A stretch of DNA of 64,000 bases, from the NCBI RefSeq assembly GCF_014217805.1, contig NZ_CP055156.1, positions 5,400,585 through 5,464,584 of the forward strand. The letters are read 5' to 3'. Shown one piece after another: positions 1 to 8,529 of the stretch; positions within the stretch are counted from its first letter, which is position 1; each line of letters begins with the position of its first letter. Position numbers and translations under genes: made by a program. The DNA is from Adhaeribacter swui. GTDB taxonomy: Bacteria; Bacteroidota; Bacteroidia; Cytophagales; Hymenobacteraceae. Below the pieces are notes generated by a model. That model searched no databases. It saw only the letters and a list, made by a program, of their open reading frames with translations, and was not told where the DNA came from.

Positions 1-636
1 CTCTTCCAGGGGAGCTTCGGTGGCGCAATTGCCTTTCCCTAAAAAACCCAGGTTCATGGGAAAAGCTTCGGCGGCTTCAAGCATTTTTTGAATAAACCAT
101 TTACCGGGCGTTACAGTCGTGGCATTCGTGCCATCGGCTGGTCCGGTGCCGCCGCCAATCATGGTAGTAACGCCACTGTACAGGGCGTGTTCTATTTGCT
201 GCGGACAAATAAAATGAATGTGCGAATCAATGCCACCAGCCGTTAAAATTAAATCGGCGCCCCCGTGCACTTCCGTGGAGGCGCCAATAATCAGATCGGG
301 GTGCACGCCATCCATAATATCCGGATTGCCAGCCTTACCTACTCCTACAATTTTGCCGTCTTTAATGCCAACATCTCCTTTCACAATGCCCCAATGGTCC
401 AGCACAATTACGCTGGTTATTACCATATCCAACACGCCTTCCGAGCGCATAGCCGTGCTGGATTGCCCCATACCGTCGCGAATGGTTTTACCGCCGCCAA
501 ACTTACTTTCGTCGCCGTAAACCGTATAATCTTTTTCAATTTCAATAATTAAATTGGTATCGGCTAGCCGCAGTTTATCCCCGGTGGTGGGGCCGTACAT
601 GTTGGCGTACTTAATTTTGTTTATCTTCAGGCTCAT
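1..636 (-). CDS. ureC: Urease alpha subunit UreC (N-terminal 212 residues, cut by window edge)
   Basis: Catalytic subunit of urease, which hydrolyses urea to ammonia and carbamate at a di-nickel centre in the cytoplasm. Seen in translation of the minus strand: the N-terminal block [15 protein letters not shown] (residues 13-27), the HxH nickel-ligand pair H139/H141 in GGIDSHIHF, and the block [14 protein letters not shown]. The ATG at 636 overlaps the ureB stop (ATGA), implying translational coupling. The carbamylated lysine, the other His ligands and the mobile flap lie beyond the left edge, so intactness cannot be judged. The accessory genes ureDEFG are not in the window and may follow to the left. 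Confidence 0.97.
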   Translation of the reverse strand, partial: MSLKINKIKYANMYGPTTGDKLRLADTNLIIEIEKDYTVYGDESKFGGGKTIRDGMGQSSTAMRSEGVLDMVITSVIVLDHWGIVKGDVGIKDGKIVGVGKAGNPDIMDGVHPDLIIGASTEVHGGADLILTAGGIDSHIHFICPQQIEHALYSGVTTMIGGGTGPADGTNATTVTPGKWFIQKMLEAAEAFPMNLGFLGKGNCATEAPLEE

Positions 637-1007
637 AAACCATTCATCTTAAATTGAGCGGCAGCGGCTTTCAGTAAGCTTTGCTTTTTAACTTCGGGGT
701 TGGTGGTATCGCCGTTTACCAGTTGGTTCATACCATAAGCTTTTTTGTGTCCACCTAATTCTACTAGCATCACGGTTTTTTCTTCGCCGGGTTCGAAGCG
801 CACGGCGGTGCCAGCCGGGATGTTTAAACGCATGCCAAAAGCTTGCTCCCGGTTAAAAGCTAACGCGGGGTTTATTTCAAAAAAATGACAGTGCGACCCT
901 ATTTGCACCGGCCGGTCACCGGTATTTACTACCACCAGCGATTCGGTTCGGCGGCCAATATTGGCTTCTATATCGCCTTTCGGAATAAAATACTCTCCTG
1001 GAATCAT
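633..1007 (-). CDS. ureB: Urease beta subunit UreB
   Basis: Structural beta subunit of urease, 124 residues, typical for the separate-chain bacterial form. Seen: the opening MIPGEYF, the segment [24 protein letters not shown] split by the usual family pattern (around residues 26-50), and [15 protein letters not shown]. It lies between ureA (17-bp gap) and ureC (4-bp overlap) in the standard A-B-C order. No accessory or regulatory signal was seen inside the gene. Confidence 0.97.
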   Translation of the reverse strand: MIPGEYFIPKGDIEANIGRRTESLVVVNTGDRPVQIGSHCHFFEINPALAFNREQAFGMRLNIPAGTAVRFEPGEEKTVMLVELGGHKKAYGMNQLVNGDTTNPEVKKQSLLKAAAAQFKMNGL

Positions 1008-1024
1008 GTACTTATAATTCTAAT

Positions 1025-1327
1025 TTAGCGAATAGGATGATGCACGGTAACGAGTTTGGTACCATCAGGGAAGGTGGCCTCTACTTGTATTTCTTCAATC
1101 ATTTCCGGAATACCTTCCATCACGTCTTCCCGGGTTAAAATAGTAGCCCCAAAATGCATTAACTCTGCCACGGTTTTACCATCACGAGCCGCTTCTTGCA
1201 CCTGGCTGCTTATTAAAGCAATGGCTTCGGGATAATTTAGTTTTAAGCCCCGTGCCCGCCTTTTTTCAGCTAATTCACCGGCCAAATACAACAATAGTTT
1301 TTCCGTTTCGCGTGGGGTTAAATGCAT
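1025..1327 (-). CDS. ureA: Urease gamma subunit UreA
   Basis: Small structural gamma subunit of urease, 100 residues, the normal length. Seen: the start [20 protein letters not shown], the family block [10 protein letters not shown], and the C-terminal TLVTVHHPI-type end (here [10 protein letters not shown]). It is the first gene of ureABC, so the promoter should lie in the AT-rich stretch to its right (1328-1775). The separate ureA and ureB genes distinguish this from the fused form found in Helicobacter. Confidence 0.97.
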   Translation of the reverse strand: MHLTPRETEKLLLYLAGELAEKRRARGLKLNYPEAIALISSQVQEAARDGKTVAELMHFGATILTREDVMEGIPEMIEEIQVEATFPDGTKLVTVHHPIR

Positions 1328-1775
1328 GGAAATAAGTAGTTCTTATTATAAAGTTGAAATAACTCTAAATTTTTAAAAATTTTTATATTCTATAAAACAA
1401 GCATCAAAATTAAGGTTAATTTTACAAAATATTACATATATTTAAATTTTATACCTTAAATTTGAGGCTACAAACTACATAAATACATTAATTTCTAATT
1501 ATATCATTTAAAACGAAACCTATTTAATATAATACGATATAACAGATTAATTTAAAAGTCAGGTGTTATATCTCCATCAGAGTGTATTAGCGATGAGAAG
1601 AAAACGGTTCAGGAATAAAATTTAAAAAATGAGGAGGTTCTACTTAAATGCCCTCCTATTAATAATAAAATTCAAACAAGATTTTAATAAAAGATTAAGT
1701 CCGGGGTTTGCAAGTTAACCTTTATCCAACAGCTAACCGGAACTAGCTTGTAGTATAAACCTAATTAAAAATCAG
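1328..1775. other. Divergent AT-rich intergenic region
   Basis: These 448 bases separate ureA (leftward) from a small hypothetical gene (rightward) and should hold both promoters. The DNA is strongly AT-rich. The only structure seen is GAGGAGG at 1631-1637 facing CCCTCCT about 12 bases later, which could pair as a weak hairpin. No coding frame with a recognisable product was found. Confidence 0.5.
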
Positions 1776-2078
1776 ATGGAAGAAATCACTATCAAGGTAA
1801 TTGAAAAATTGAAAGATGCCGAATCCAAAGATCAAATGTTGGACATTGTAACCCAAAAGTTACAAGTTTTAATTAAGAAGTTTGAAGACCGCATTTTTAC
1901 TACCTACACTCCTTCGCGGGAGTACCAGGCAGATAAATCGGCCAAAGAAGAAATACGATATATTAAAGCGGTATTGGAAGGTAGCTCCGAACCGGAAATT
2001 AAAAACCCGGAGAAGTTTACGATGATTAAGCAACACGTAGAACAGGTAAGCCTGCGGTTTAGAGGCGCTCTAGGTTAA
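1776..2078 (+). CDS. Small hypothetical protein, charged and helical
   Basis: An unrecognised 100-residue protein. It is rich in Lys and Glu and looks mostly alpha-helical (MEEITIKVIEKLKDAESKDQ at the start), with no signal peptide, membrane segment or Cys. The ATG at 1776 follows an AT-rich leader without Shine-Dalgarno, normal for this DNA. A second small gene follows 99 bases downstream in the same direction and the pair ends at the hairpin at 2583-2605, so they may be co-transcribed. Codon use resembles the neighbours, supporting a real gene; the function is unknown. Confidence 0.7.
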   Translation: MEEITIKVIEKLKDAESKDQMLDIVTQKLQVLIKKFEDRIFTTYTPSREYQADKSAKEEIRYIKAVLEGSSEPEIKNPEKFTMIKQHVEQVSLRFRGALG

Positions 2079-2177
2079 TTCCCTGGTTTTAATTTTTATT
2101 AACCTGTATGGAGTTGGTTGAAAAATAACCTAGTTGCTATTGCTGCGTAAAGATAAGTTCACTAAGCAATTACTACG

Positions 2178-2555
2178 ATGGCATTAGCAGAAGAAGATAA
2201 ACAAACAACTCCTAATAAACCTAAATCCGTAAACTCTGATTACCACCAAGACCAAGCAAATGGCAACCAAATGGATCCAAGCGCTTACCGGAACGTGGGA
2301 CCGAATGGAGAAACCGAACGGAACGATCAGAAAGACTCTTTGAGTAACTTACATATTGGCGGAAATGAATCTACCGGCTACGGGGCCAATGATCCGGATA
2401 GTAAAGAATCTATAGCACAAGGCCCCGGCTTTGAATTTGAAGGCAGCTACGACGAAATGGATGGCCATACCAACGGTATCCGGACGAATGATCAACCATT
2501 TGGTAGCAAAGAAACTAAACCGGAAGAATCTGATTCGGATTACAGTCGGATTTAA
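2178..2555 (+). CDS. Hydrophilic, probably disordered small protein
   Basis: An unrecognised 125-residue protein with almost no large hydrophobic residues. It is dominated by Asn, Asp, Gly, Ser, Glu and Gln, with repeated short NGE/NGxR and GxND-like words, and no Cys or Trp. Composition predicts an intrinsically disordered, acidic, soluble protein; a desiccation- or stress-type hydrophilin is one possible reading but is only inference. The stop is followed 27 bases later by a strong terminator hairpin. Confidence 0.7.
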   Translation: MALAEEDKQTTPNKPKSVNSDYHQDQANGNQMDPSAYRNVGPNGETERNDQKDSLSNLHIGGNESTGYGANDPDSKESIAQGPGFEFEGSYDEMDGHTNGIRTNDQPFGSKETKPEESDSDYSRI

Positions 2556-2582
2556 TAATTACAAAATGATTACGAAATGAAA

Positions 2583-2612
2583 AAGGCCGGTATAGTACCG
2601 GCCTTCTTTTTT
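2583..2612. terminator. Bidirectional rho-independent terminator
   Basis: A perfect 10-bp stem, AAGGCCGGTA (2583-2592) with TACCGGCCTT (2596-2605), and a 3-base loop. It is followed on the plus strand by CTTTTTT and preceded by A-rich sequence, so it can end both the plus-strand small genes and the minus-strand radical SAM gene that stops at 2611. Confidence 0.88.
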
Positions 2613-3642
2613 AAAATATATACCGAATGGGGCACCAAGGAATAATTTCCTGCTGTAATTGTTTGAATTCGGCAATGTATTGAGCCTTTAATTGATGTTG
2701 GTACCGGACGTTAATACCGCCAAACTGGCTGCGTTTGGTTTCCTGGTTTCCGGGTGTCCAGATAAGGGCCTCGGCTTTAGGGTTAATTTCTAAGTTGGTT
2801 TGGTGCTGCCAGAAATTGTGCGTTAAGAAAATAACTTCGCAGCTCATTTGCTCTTTTACCTTCGGGTGCACGGCCGCGTTTAGTTGCTCAAAAAGCTCGC
2901 GGTAATCTTGCTGCCAACCGTCATACACAATAACCGGCGAAAAATTAACGTGCACTTCGTAACCAGCCTGGTAAAAGTCGTTAATAGCTAAGATGCGTTT
3001 TTCTACGGAGTCGGTACGGACATCTACCAATTTGCTTACTTTGTGCGGCAGTAAACTAAACCGGACCCGTACTTTACCTTGTGGATCGTAGGTGAGCAGT
3101 TCGGGGTTCACAAATTTAGTGGCAAAAGTAGCAAAAGCTTTGGGGTGCTTCCGGTAAAAATCCACGGCTACCTGCACGTTATCCGATATAGCCGCATCCA
3201 CCGAAATATCCGAATTACAACCAATATCGTAGGTGTAAAACTGCGCGTGGGTTTGATTAGGCACTTTGGGCCAAATTTGTTTTTGCACGTGCTTATCTAC
3301 GGCCGCTAATATTTCTTCGGTGTTGGTAAATAGGGTAATTGGGTTTACGGCTTTGTTCCGGTCTACGTAACAATAAGCACAAGCGCCCATACAGCCGTTG
3401 GCTAAACTCGGCGAAATAAAATCAGAACTCCGGCCACTTTCGCGGCACACCAAGGTCTTTAACCGACCTAAAACCAATACTTCGGATTTTACCTGAAAAT
3501 GATTGCTCTCCAGAGCGGGCAAGCGATTATGCTGCTGAATAGCTTCGTGTTGCGCCGCTGGGTGAGATAGTAAAGCTTTCTGACCACGGTCATTAAGCGC
3601 GTCTAGAGTATAAAAGATAGTAGAAGGCTGAAATGTCTGCAT
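2611..3642 (-). CDS. Spore photoproduct lyase family radical SAM protein
   Basis: A radical SAM enzyme of the SplB superfamily. Seen: the [4Fe-4S]/SAM motif CMGACAYC with C84, C88 and C91 (numbering from the ATG at 3642), followed by YVDRN, a downstream Cys142 in TYDIGCNSD, and the FSLLPHK and VNFSPVIVYDGW blocks typical of SPL-like proteins. The longer frame opens with TTG at 3654; I chose the ATG. At 343 residues it fits the non-spore-former SPL family better than true SplB. It is followed (5' side) by a small ORF and a second SPL-like gene in the same direction. The substrate is unknown; repair of a UV thymine lesion is the family precedent, not shown here. Confidence 0.85.
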   Translation of the reverse strand: MQTFQPSTIFYTLDALNDRGQKALLSHPAAQHEAIQQHNRLPALESNHFQVKSEVLVLGRLKTLVCRESGRSSDFISPSLANGCMGACAYCYVDRNKAVNPITLFTNTEEILAAVDKHVQKQIWPKVPNQTHAQFYTYDIGCNSDISVDAAISDNVQVAVDFYRKHPKAFATFATKFVNPELLTYDPQGKVRVRFSLLPHKVSKLVDVRTDSVEKRILAINDFYQAGYEVHVNFSPVIVYDGWQQDYRELFEQLNAAVHPKVKEQMSCEVIFLTHNFWQHQTNLEINPKAEALIWTPGNQETKRSQFGGINVRYQHQLKAQYIAEFKQLQQEIIPWCPIRYIF

Positions 3643-4026
3643 ACTTAAATACAACAGTCCAGCAATGGCTATGGTTCAGGCGACAAGTTATTAAACGTAC
3701 TGTTAATCAGTAACTTATAATTTATTTAATAAGCCATTTTCCTGTTAGTTTTTGCTAAGTTTCATCTTTGCTTTATTTAATTTAAGCTCTAAGAACGATT
3801 TTTTTTAAAAATTAAAATTTCTACTTTATTCTTATCATCTGAAATCATCAGTAGGTACTGGAAAATACATCTTTGGCAATTAACTTAATGTGCTCCCGGA
3901 TGATTTTAATTTTTCCGGGAAAGTAATTGGGTTTCTCCTGTAGGAAGTAAAGGAAGTGCGATTTCGTATTTTAACCTGAACAATTAGCCTGATTTTAGTT
4001 GTAGTAAAAGCATACCAACACCCACT
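3643..4026. other. Intergenic region upstream of the first SPL-like gene
   Basis: These 384 AT-rich bases lie between the leftward SPL-like gene and the rightward small ORF at 4027, so they should contain divergent promoters. I saw no exact TAnnTTTG element, no long repeat and no additional coding frame. Confidence 0.4.
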
Positions 4027-4203
4027 ATGGAATTAAAAAACTACACCAGTACTAAAGAAGAAAATTACGAAGAATTGGCCCAGCATTTAAATGTTTTAGC
4101 CGAGGCCATAACCCAGGATCCATCGGAAGTAAATTTCCAGGAGGCATTCCAAATAAATCAATTCACGCAGGAAGCGCTGCAATTCTTAAAACAGCTTATT
4201 TAA
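4027..4203 (+). CDS. Small acidic ORF, 58 residues
   Basis: A short open frame from ATG at 4027 to TAA at 4201-4203, encoding 58 residues that begin MELKNYTSTKEENYEELAQH and end LQFLKQLI. It is rich in Glu, Gln and Asn, amphipathic and helical in appearance, without Cys or a membrane segment. Codon use is like the surrounding genes and the frame fills the space between the two SPL-like genes on the opposite strand. I do not recognise it; it may be a real small protein, with moderate confidence. Confidence 0.55.
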   Translation: MELKNYTSTKEENYEELAQHLNVLAEAITQDPSEVNFQEAFQINQFTQEALQFLKQLI

Positions 4204-4278
4204 AAAAGCTGTTGAATAAGGCTTTTTTGTTGTAGTTTATAGTTCGGGAAAGCAAATAATTTAAAAAATTGGGTAACA

Positions 4279-4305
4279 AAAAAGGCAGGGAAAACCTGCC
4301 TTTTT
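4279..4305 (-). terminator. Rho-independent terminator of the second SPL-like gene
   Basis: An 11-bp stem (4279-4289 with 4295-4305, core GGCAGG/CCTGCC) and a 5-base loop, with A-runs on the left side that become a U-tract for minus-strand transcripts. It sits just beyond the stop of the gene ending at 4309 and can also act for the plus-strand small ORF. Confidence 0.85.
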
Positions 4306-4308
4306 GCT

Positions 4309-5391
4309 TTAGGTCCAGTATAAAATGGGAGCCTCCGGAAACCGCCGCTTCAACTCGCTTTGAAAGAAGCTGCGTAACATACCCATGGTAACGGCCGGAT
4401 ACACGAACTTTTTGCCCCCGAACTTATTAAACTTAAAAGTACGGTTAGTTTCGTCGAAATCTACAGATGTATTGGGATACCATTCTTGCAATAAAGCTTT
4501 AGACCCCGGAGTAAAGCGATGGGTGATCAGCTCAAAAGTTACCTCGCACGGAAAGTTTAAAGCTTGTTCTATCCGGTCAAGTAAATGCGTGTATTGTTCT
4601 TCCCAATCGGGTAATGGCATAATGGGAGCCAGTACCACCCCCACCTTATAACCTCCTCCACCCATGGCTTTGGGCATAGCTAATTTCCGGAGAGCTTCAA
4701 TCCGGGCATCCACCGAAGCAGTACCGCCCTCCATCAGGGAAGCCACAAAATTGGTATTCAAGCTAAGCCTTGGATGCGTGTTGCCATTATGCGCTAAACC
4801 TAAAAGATGATCTACCTGGTCGAACTTAGATACCCAGCGTAAGTGCATATTTTCCTGCTCTCCAAAAAAACGTATGGTTTCAGACAGGCTGCCTGTCAGA
4901 TGCTCAATACCCAAAGGATCAGTGTAACAGCTCGCTTCAAAAGTGGTAACCTGACCCGGTTTTTGGTAATTTTTTAAATTTTCCAGAATTGCCGGCAAGT
5001 TCGCGTAGGTCCGGATAACCGGGGGACCTTGTAAACTACCGGCTAAATAACAATACTGGCAATGCGCCGGACAACCCTCGGCCAAATGAAACTGATAATC
5101 GGCTGATGGAGGAATGGGTTGTAATTTAAAAGCGCTCGCGGGAGTCGTTACAATGGCTAAGGTACTTTTGGCTTTCCGGTAAGTTTCCCGTTCATCTTCG
5201 CCGCGTAAATCAGTTAAACGGTTCTGCTTTAACTCTTCTACCGGTAAACCTAACGATTTAACCCGCTCGTACATCTGCTGCCCCCAAGGTTCTTGCAAGG
5301 CAGCCGGTGTAATTAACACCCGCTTAGGCATCCACAATTTAGACTTACGAACTACTGGTTTAGCAACTACTTCTTCCTGAACGGCTATCAT
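4309..5391 (-). CDS. Spore photoproduct lyase homologue (SPL family radical SAM protein)
   Basis: Radical SAM enzyme closely resembling spore photoproduct lyase, which reverts the 5-thyminyl-5,6-dihydrothymine UV lesion. Numbering from the ATG at 5391 (360 residues): SAM cluster motif CPAHCQYC with C107, C111 and C114; FEASCYTDPLGIEHLTGSL, where C155 aligns by eye with the catalytic H-donor Cys141 of Bacillus SPL; KFDQVDHLL; and FELITHRFTPGSKALLQEWY, which match remembered SPL blocks. The open frame extends to a GTG at 5460, but the extra 23 residues resemble no SPL N-terminus. No spore genes were seen, so the role may be repair of the same lesion in dry or UV-exposed vegetative cells (inference). 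Confidence 0.9.
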   Translation of the reverse strand: MIAVQEEVVAKPVVRKSKLWMPKRVLITPAALQEPWGQQMYERVKSLGLPVEELKQNRLTDLRGEDERETYRKAKSTLAIVTTPASAFKLQPIPPSADYQFHLAEGCPAHCQYCYLAGSLQGPPVIRTYANLPAILENLKNYQKPGQVTTFEASCYTDPLGIEHLTGSLSETIRFFGEQENMHLRWVSKFDQVDHLLGLAHNGNTHPRLSLNTNFVASLMEGGTASVDARIEALRKLAMPKAMGGGGYKVGVVLAPIMPLPDWEEQYTHLLDRIEQALNFPCEVTFELITHRFTPGSKALLQEWYPNTSVDFDETNRTFKFNKFGGKKFVYPAVTMGMLRSFFQSELKRRFPEAPILYWT

Positions 5392-5624
5392 ATAATGCGG
5401 TATAGATATGTAAAATGTTTTGATACCAAGGTGATGTAAAAGGCTTTTAAACTTACTCACCTGGCTATTATCTTAACACTTACCCTATCCATATAATTCA
5501 GGATAGCAATGGAATAAACCAAATCAAACCTGTTGATTATCAGTCATTTGTTCAATAAATTTCAAAACTTAAAAGAATTTATTTTTAAAATTTTAAAGTA
5601 GTGAGAATTAAAGTTTAAGCAAGA

Positions 5625-5663
5625 AAAAAGCCCGAAGAAAAACAGGTTTTCTTCGGGCTTTTT
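5625..5663. terminator. Strong bidirectional terminator
   Basis: A perfect 17-bp stem (5625-5641 with 5647-5663, core GCCCGAAG/CTTCGGGC) with a 5-base loop ACAGG and A/T runs on both sides. It ends the minus-strand molybdenum hydroxylase operon, whose last gene stops at 5679. Confidence 0.9.
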
Positions 5664-5678
5664 TAAATTTTTGCTATG

Positions 5679-7820
5679 CTAGATAACTGCTTTAAGCTCT
5701 TGTTGTTCCGCGAATGGTTGATTACGTAAACGTTTTCCGGTGGCTTTAAATATAGCATTGGCTACAGCGCCGCCAGTTGGCGGTAAAGCTGGTTCGCCCA
5801 AACCAGTCGGGTCTATGCCGTTATCTACAAAGTTTACGTCAATTTCCGGAATTTCTTTTAATCGAATTAAACGATAGGTATCAAAGTTCTTTTGCGTAGG
5901 CAAACCATCTTTAAATACCAGGTTGCCGTACATGGCATGGCCAATACCATCCACGATACCGCCACGCATTTGCTGTTCTGCACCGCTTAAATTTACTACA
6001 ATGCCGCAATCAGCGGCTGCGTAAATTTTCTTTAAAACGGGTTTGCCTTTTTGCACCACTACTTCGCCCACCTGTGCCACGTAAGAAGCATGAGAGAAAT
6101 AAACGCTAAAACCTTGGAAAACACCTTTCTTTTTACCCCATTGCGCTTTTTCGGCCGCTAACTTGATAACGCCTTTCATCCGGTCGATGTCGTATTTAAT
6201 ATCGCCTACTGGTTTGGCTTTGGCTTTATCCAGTAAGTCCAAGCGGAATTGAACGGGGTCTTTACCTGCTGCTTGCGCCACTTCGTCGAGGAAAGATTGT
6301 TCGGCAAAGGCCAGGAAGTTGGTAATGGGCGCCCGCCAAGGTCCCGTGGTAATCGGGGATTGGTGTTCTACAGAATCAATTAATAAGTTATCTACCGCGC
6401 CAGATGGGAAATTATGTTCCCGGGTAGAGTTACCGGCATTAATGCTGGCTCCGCGCAACTTATAGCCAATTAAATTTCCTTGCGCATCCAAGGCAGCCTC
6501 AAAGCGGTAACGTACTGCTGGCCTGTAAGATCCGCCGGTCATGTCATCTTCCCGGGTCCAGATTAGTTTTACCGGAGCTTTTACCAGGTTAGACACTTCC
6601 ACGGCTTCTAAAGCATAATCGGCTTTTAACCTCCGACCAAATCCACCGCCTAAACGGGTAATTTCTACGGTAACTTTTTCAGGATCGATGTTTAACAGTT
6701 TAGCCGTTTCGGTACGCGCCAGATCCGGGGTTTGGGTTGGGCCAACTAATTCTACACCGTCTGGACGAACATGCGCAAAAAAGTTCATGGGTTCCATCGG
6801 ACTGTGCGACAAGAACGGACACTGGTACTCACTTTTAACTACTTTAGCGGCATTTTTGAAAGCGGTTTCTACGTCGCCATCTTTGCGGCGCTCGGTAGCG
6901 TCGGGCTTGTTCAGCAACTCTTGCAAAATCCGGTCGTGGTCAGCGGTACTTTCTACGTTGCCATCTTTTTCATATTCAATTTTTAAAGCTTCGCGTGCTT
7001 TTTTAACCTGCCAGGTAGATTTACCAACCACGGCTACACTATTTTTAAACGTAACCACATCCACAATGCCTGGCATGGCTTTCGCAGCAGCCGAATCTAC
7101 AGATTTTAACTTCATCCCAAAAGCGGGTCGTTGCACCATGGCAAACAACATGCCTTCGCGGTAAAAATCCAGCCCGAAAAGAGGTTTACCCGTTACAATG
7201 GCCTGGTGCTCCACGTTTTTAATGGGCTTACCAATTAATTTAAAATCCTTGCGATCTTTAAGCTTAACTTCAGCAGGAACCGGAACTTGCGACGCTTCGG
7301 TAGCCAGTTCGCCGTAAGTTAGTTTACGGTTGCTGCTTTTGTGCCAAACCACACCTTTATCCGTGATTAATTCCGAAACCGGAACTTTCCAGCGTTTGGC
7401 GGCGGCTTCCATTAGCATTTGGCGGGCAGTAGCACCGGCTTTGCGTAAACGTTGCCAGGAGTGCGGCACCGCCCCACTACCACCGGTTAATTGGCGTTCG
7501 TATTTTTTATCTAATTTGGCTTGCTCTACTTTTACTTTACTCCAATCCGCGTCTAGCTCTTCGGCTACAATCATCGGGAAAGAAGTTTTAATATTCTGGC
7601 CGAGTTCGGGATTAGGTGAAAAAATGGTTATAACACCATCAGTAGCTATTTTGAGGTAGCTGTTAAACTCGATACTCCCGGCGGCCAAGGCGGCTTCATC
7701 TAAAACCGAGGTAGTTGCGGCTTCGGTACTAAACCAATTAAAACCCAGGAATAAACCGCCACCGGCCGCAGCGGAAACTTTTAAAAAATTACGCCGGCTA
7801 TTTTGTACTTGCGTTGACAT
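5679..7820 (-). CDS. Molybdopterin-binding large subunit, IorB-type aldehyde/heteroaromatic oxidoreductase
   Basis: Large subunit of a xanthine-oxidase-family molybdenum hydroxylase, 713 residues, of the isoquinoline 1-oxidoreductase beta (IorB) type. Seen: a twin-arginine signal SRRNFLKVSAAAGG (R9, R10), so export with bound cofactor is likely; the molybdopterin block GGGFGRRLKADYALEA; and the C-terminal GLGEPALPPTGGAVANAIF, whose E676 is the expected catalytic glutamate. It is paired with the [2Fe-2S] subunit 2 bp upstream and no FAD subunit is present, as in the IorAB class, which passes electrons to a cytochrome or other periplasmic acceptor. The substrate cannot be read from sequence. 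Confidence 0.9.
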   Translation of the reverse strand: MSTQVQNSRRNFLKVSAAAGGGLFLGFNWFSTEAATTSVLDEAALAAGSIEFNSYLKIATDGVITIFSPNPELGQNIKTSFPMIVAEELDADWSKVKVEQAKLDKKYERQLTGGSGAVPHSWQRLRKAGATARQMLMEAAAKRWKVPVSELITDKGVVWHKSSNRKLTYGELATEASQVPVPAEVKLKDRKDFKLIGKPIKNVEHQAIVTGKPLFGLDFYREGMLFAMVQRPAFGMKLKSVDSAAAKAMPGIVDVVTFKNSVAVVGKSTWQVKKAREALKIEYEKDGNVESTADHDRILQELLNKPDATERRKDGDVETAFKNAAKVVKSEYQCPFLSHSPMEPMNFFAHVRPDGVELVGPTQTPDLARTETAKLLNIDPEKVTVEITRLGGGFGRRLKADYALEAVEVSNLVKAPVKLIWTREDDMTGGSYRPAVRYRFEAALDAQGNLIGYKLRGASINAGNSTREHNFPSGAVDNLLIDSVEHQSPITTGPWRAPITNFLAFAEQSFLDEVAQAAGKDPVQFRLDLLDKAKAKPVGDIKYDIDRMKGVIKLAAEKAQWGKKKGVFQGFSVYFSHASYVAQVGEVVVQKGKPVLKKIYAAADCGIVVNLSGAEQQMRGGIVDGIGHAMYGNLVFKDGLPTQKNFDTYRLIRLKEIPEIDVNFVDNGIDPTGLGEPALPPTGGAVANAIFKATGKRLRNQPFAEQQELKAVI

Positions 7821-7822
7821 AG

Positions 7823-8284
7823 CTATTTGGTTTTAGTGGCGGCTAATTGAACGGCTTCGCGAATGCGGTGGTAAGTACCACAACGACAGATATTACCCGT
7901 CATACCGGCATCGATTTCGGCCGAAGTTGGTTTCGGATTTTTCTTTAGTAAAGCGGCAGCCGTCATAATCTGGCCAGCTTGGCAGTAACCGCACTGCGAC
8001 ACGTCCACTTCGTTCCAGGCCGCTTGTACCGGATGATCTCCTTTGGGCGATAAACCTTCGATGGTAACTACTTTAGATGTACCAACCGCCGAAACCGGGT
8101 AAACGCAGGAACGGGTAGCTTCGCCGTTTACGTGCACGGTGCAGGCACCACATTGCGCAATTCCGCAACCGTACTTGGTACCAACCAATCCCAGGTGGTC
8201 CCGCAAAACCCACAGCAAGGGGGTGTCCGGCTCTACATCGGCCTGATAGCTCCGGCCATTAACTTGTAATTTATACTGGGCCAT
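7823..8284 (-). CDS. [2Fe-2S] small subunit, IorA-type
   Basis: Iron-sulfur subunit of the same enzyme, 153 residues. Two [2Fe-2S] clusters are visible: the plant-type C40, C45, C48, C60 in [21 protein letters not shown]-like spacing, and the second cluster C98, C101, C133, C135 in CGYCQAGQ and NICRCG. It has no signal peptide of its own and would be exported with the Tat-tagged large subunit. It is the first gene of the pair. Confidence 0.93.
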   Translation of the reverse strand: MAQYKLQVNGRSYQADVEPDTPLLWVLRDHLGLVGTKYGCGIAQCGACTVHVNGEATRSCVYPVSAVGTSKVVTIEGLSPKGDHPVQAAWNEVDVSQCGYCQAGQIMTAAALLKKNPKPTSAEIDAGMTGNICRCGTYHRIREAVQLAATKTK

Positions 8285-8529
8285 AGTGGATAAAAATTAA
8301 GTTTACCGGCTAATTTACTAAACAATACAAATATTCCCACAAATAATTTGCTGTAATTTATAAGAAAGAAAGGGTAAATAGCCTTCCCGAACGCCATTTA
8401 CCCTTCTATCTCATTCCAGAAACTATAATTCTGATAGTAGTCTATTTATATTATTGCTAGCAGTAACAGCCGCCGCCTTATAACTTAAGTATTCAGTAAA
8501 ATTAGCTTAAAGTTGAAATTTTTAAATTT
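8285..8529. other. Intergenic region with a 10-bp inverted repeat
   Basis: This gap lies between the pentose phosphate block (upstream) and the IorAB pair. An inverted repeat AAGGGTAAAT (8370-8379) / ATTTACCCTT (8396-8405) with two further G-C pairs inside is followed on the minus strand by T-rich sequence, so it may terminate the pentose phosphate transcript. Otherwise AT-rich. Confidence 0.5.

Noticed and set aside
218-552. Two plus-strand open frames near the left edge
   Set aside because: They lie opposite the ureC reading frame, which shows clear urease motifs, so they are shadows.
1648-1662. A 4-codon open frame after GAGGAGG
   Set aside because: Too short to be a gene; kept only as a possible hairpin.
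2611-5391. Evidence for spore formation
   Set aside because: SPL-like genes alone are not enough; no sporulation or SASP genes are present and other features are typical of Bacteroidota.
5392-5460. GTG-started N-terminal extension of the SPL homologue
   Set aside because: The extra 23 residues resemble no SPL N-terminus, and an ATG follows in a better place.
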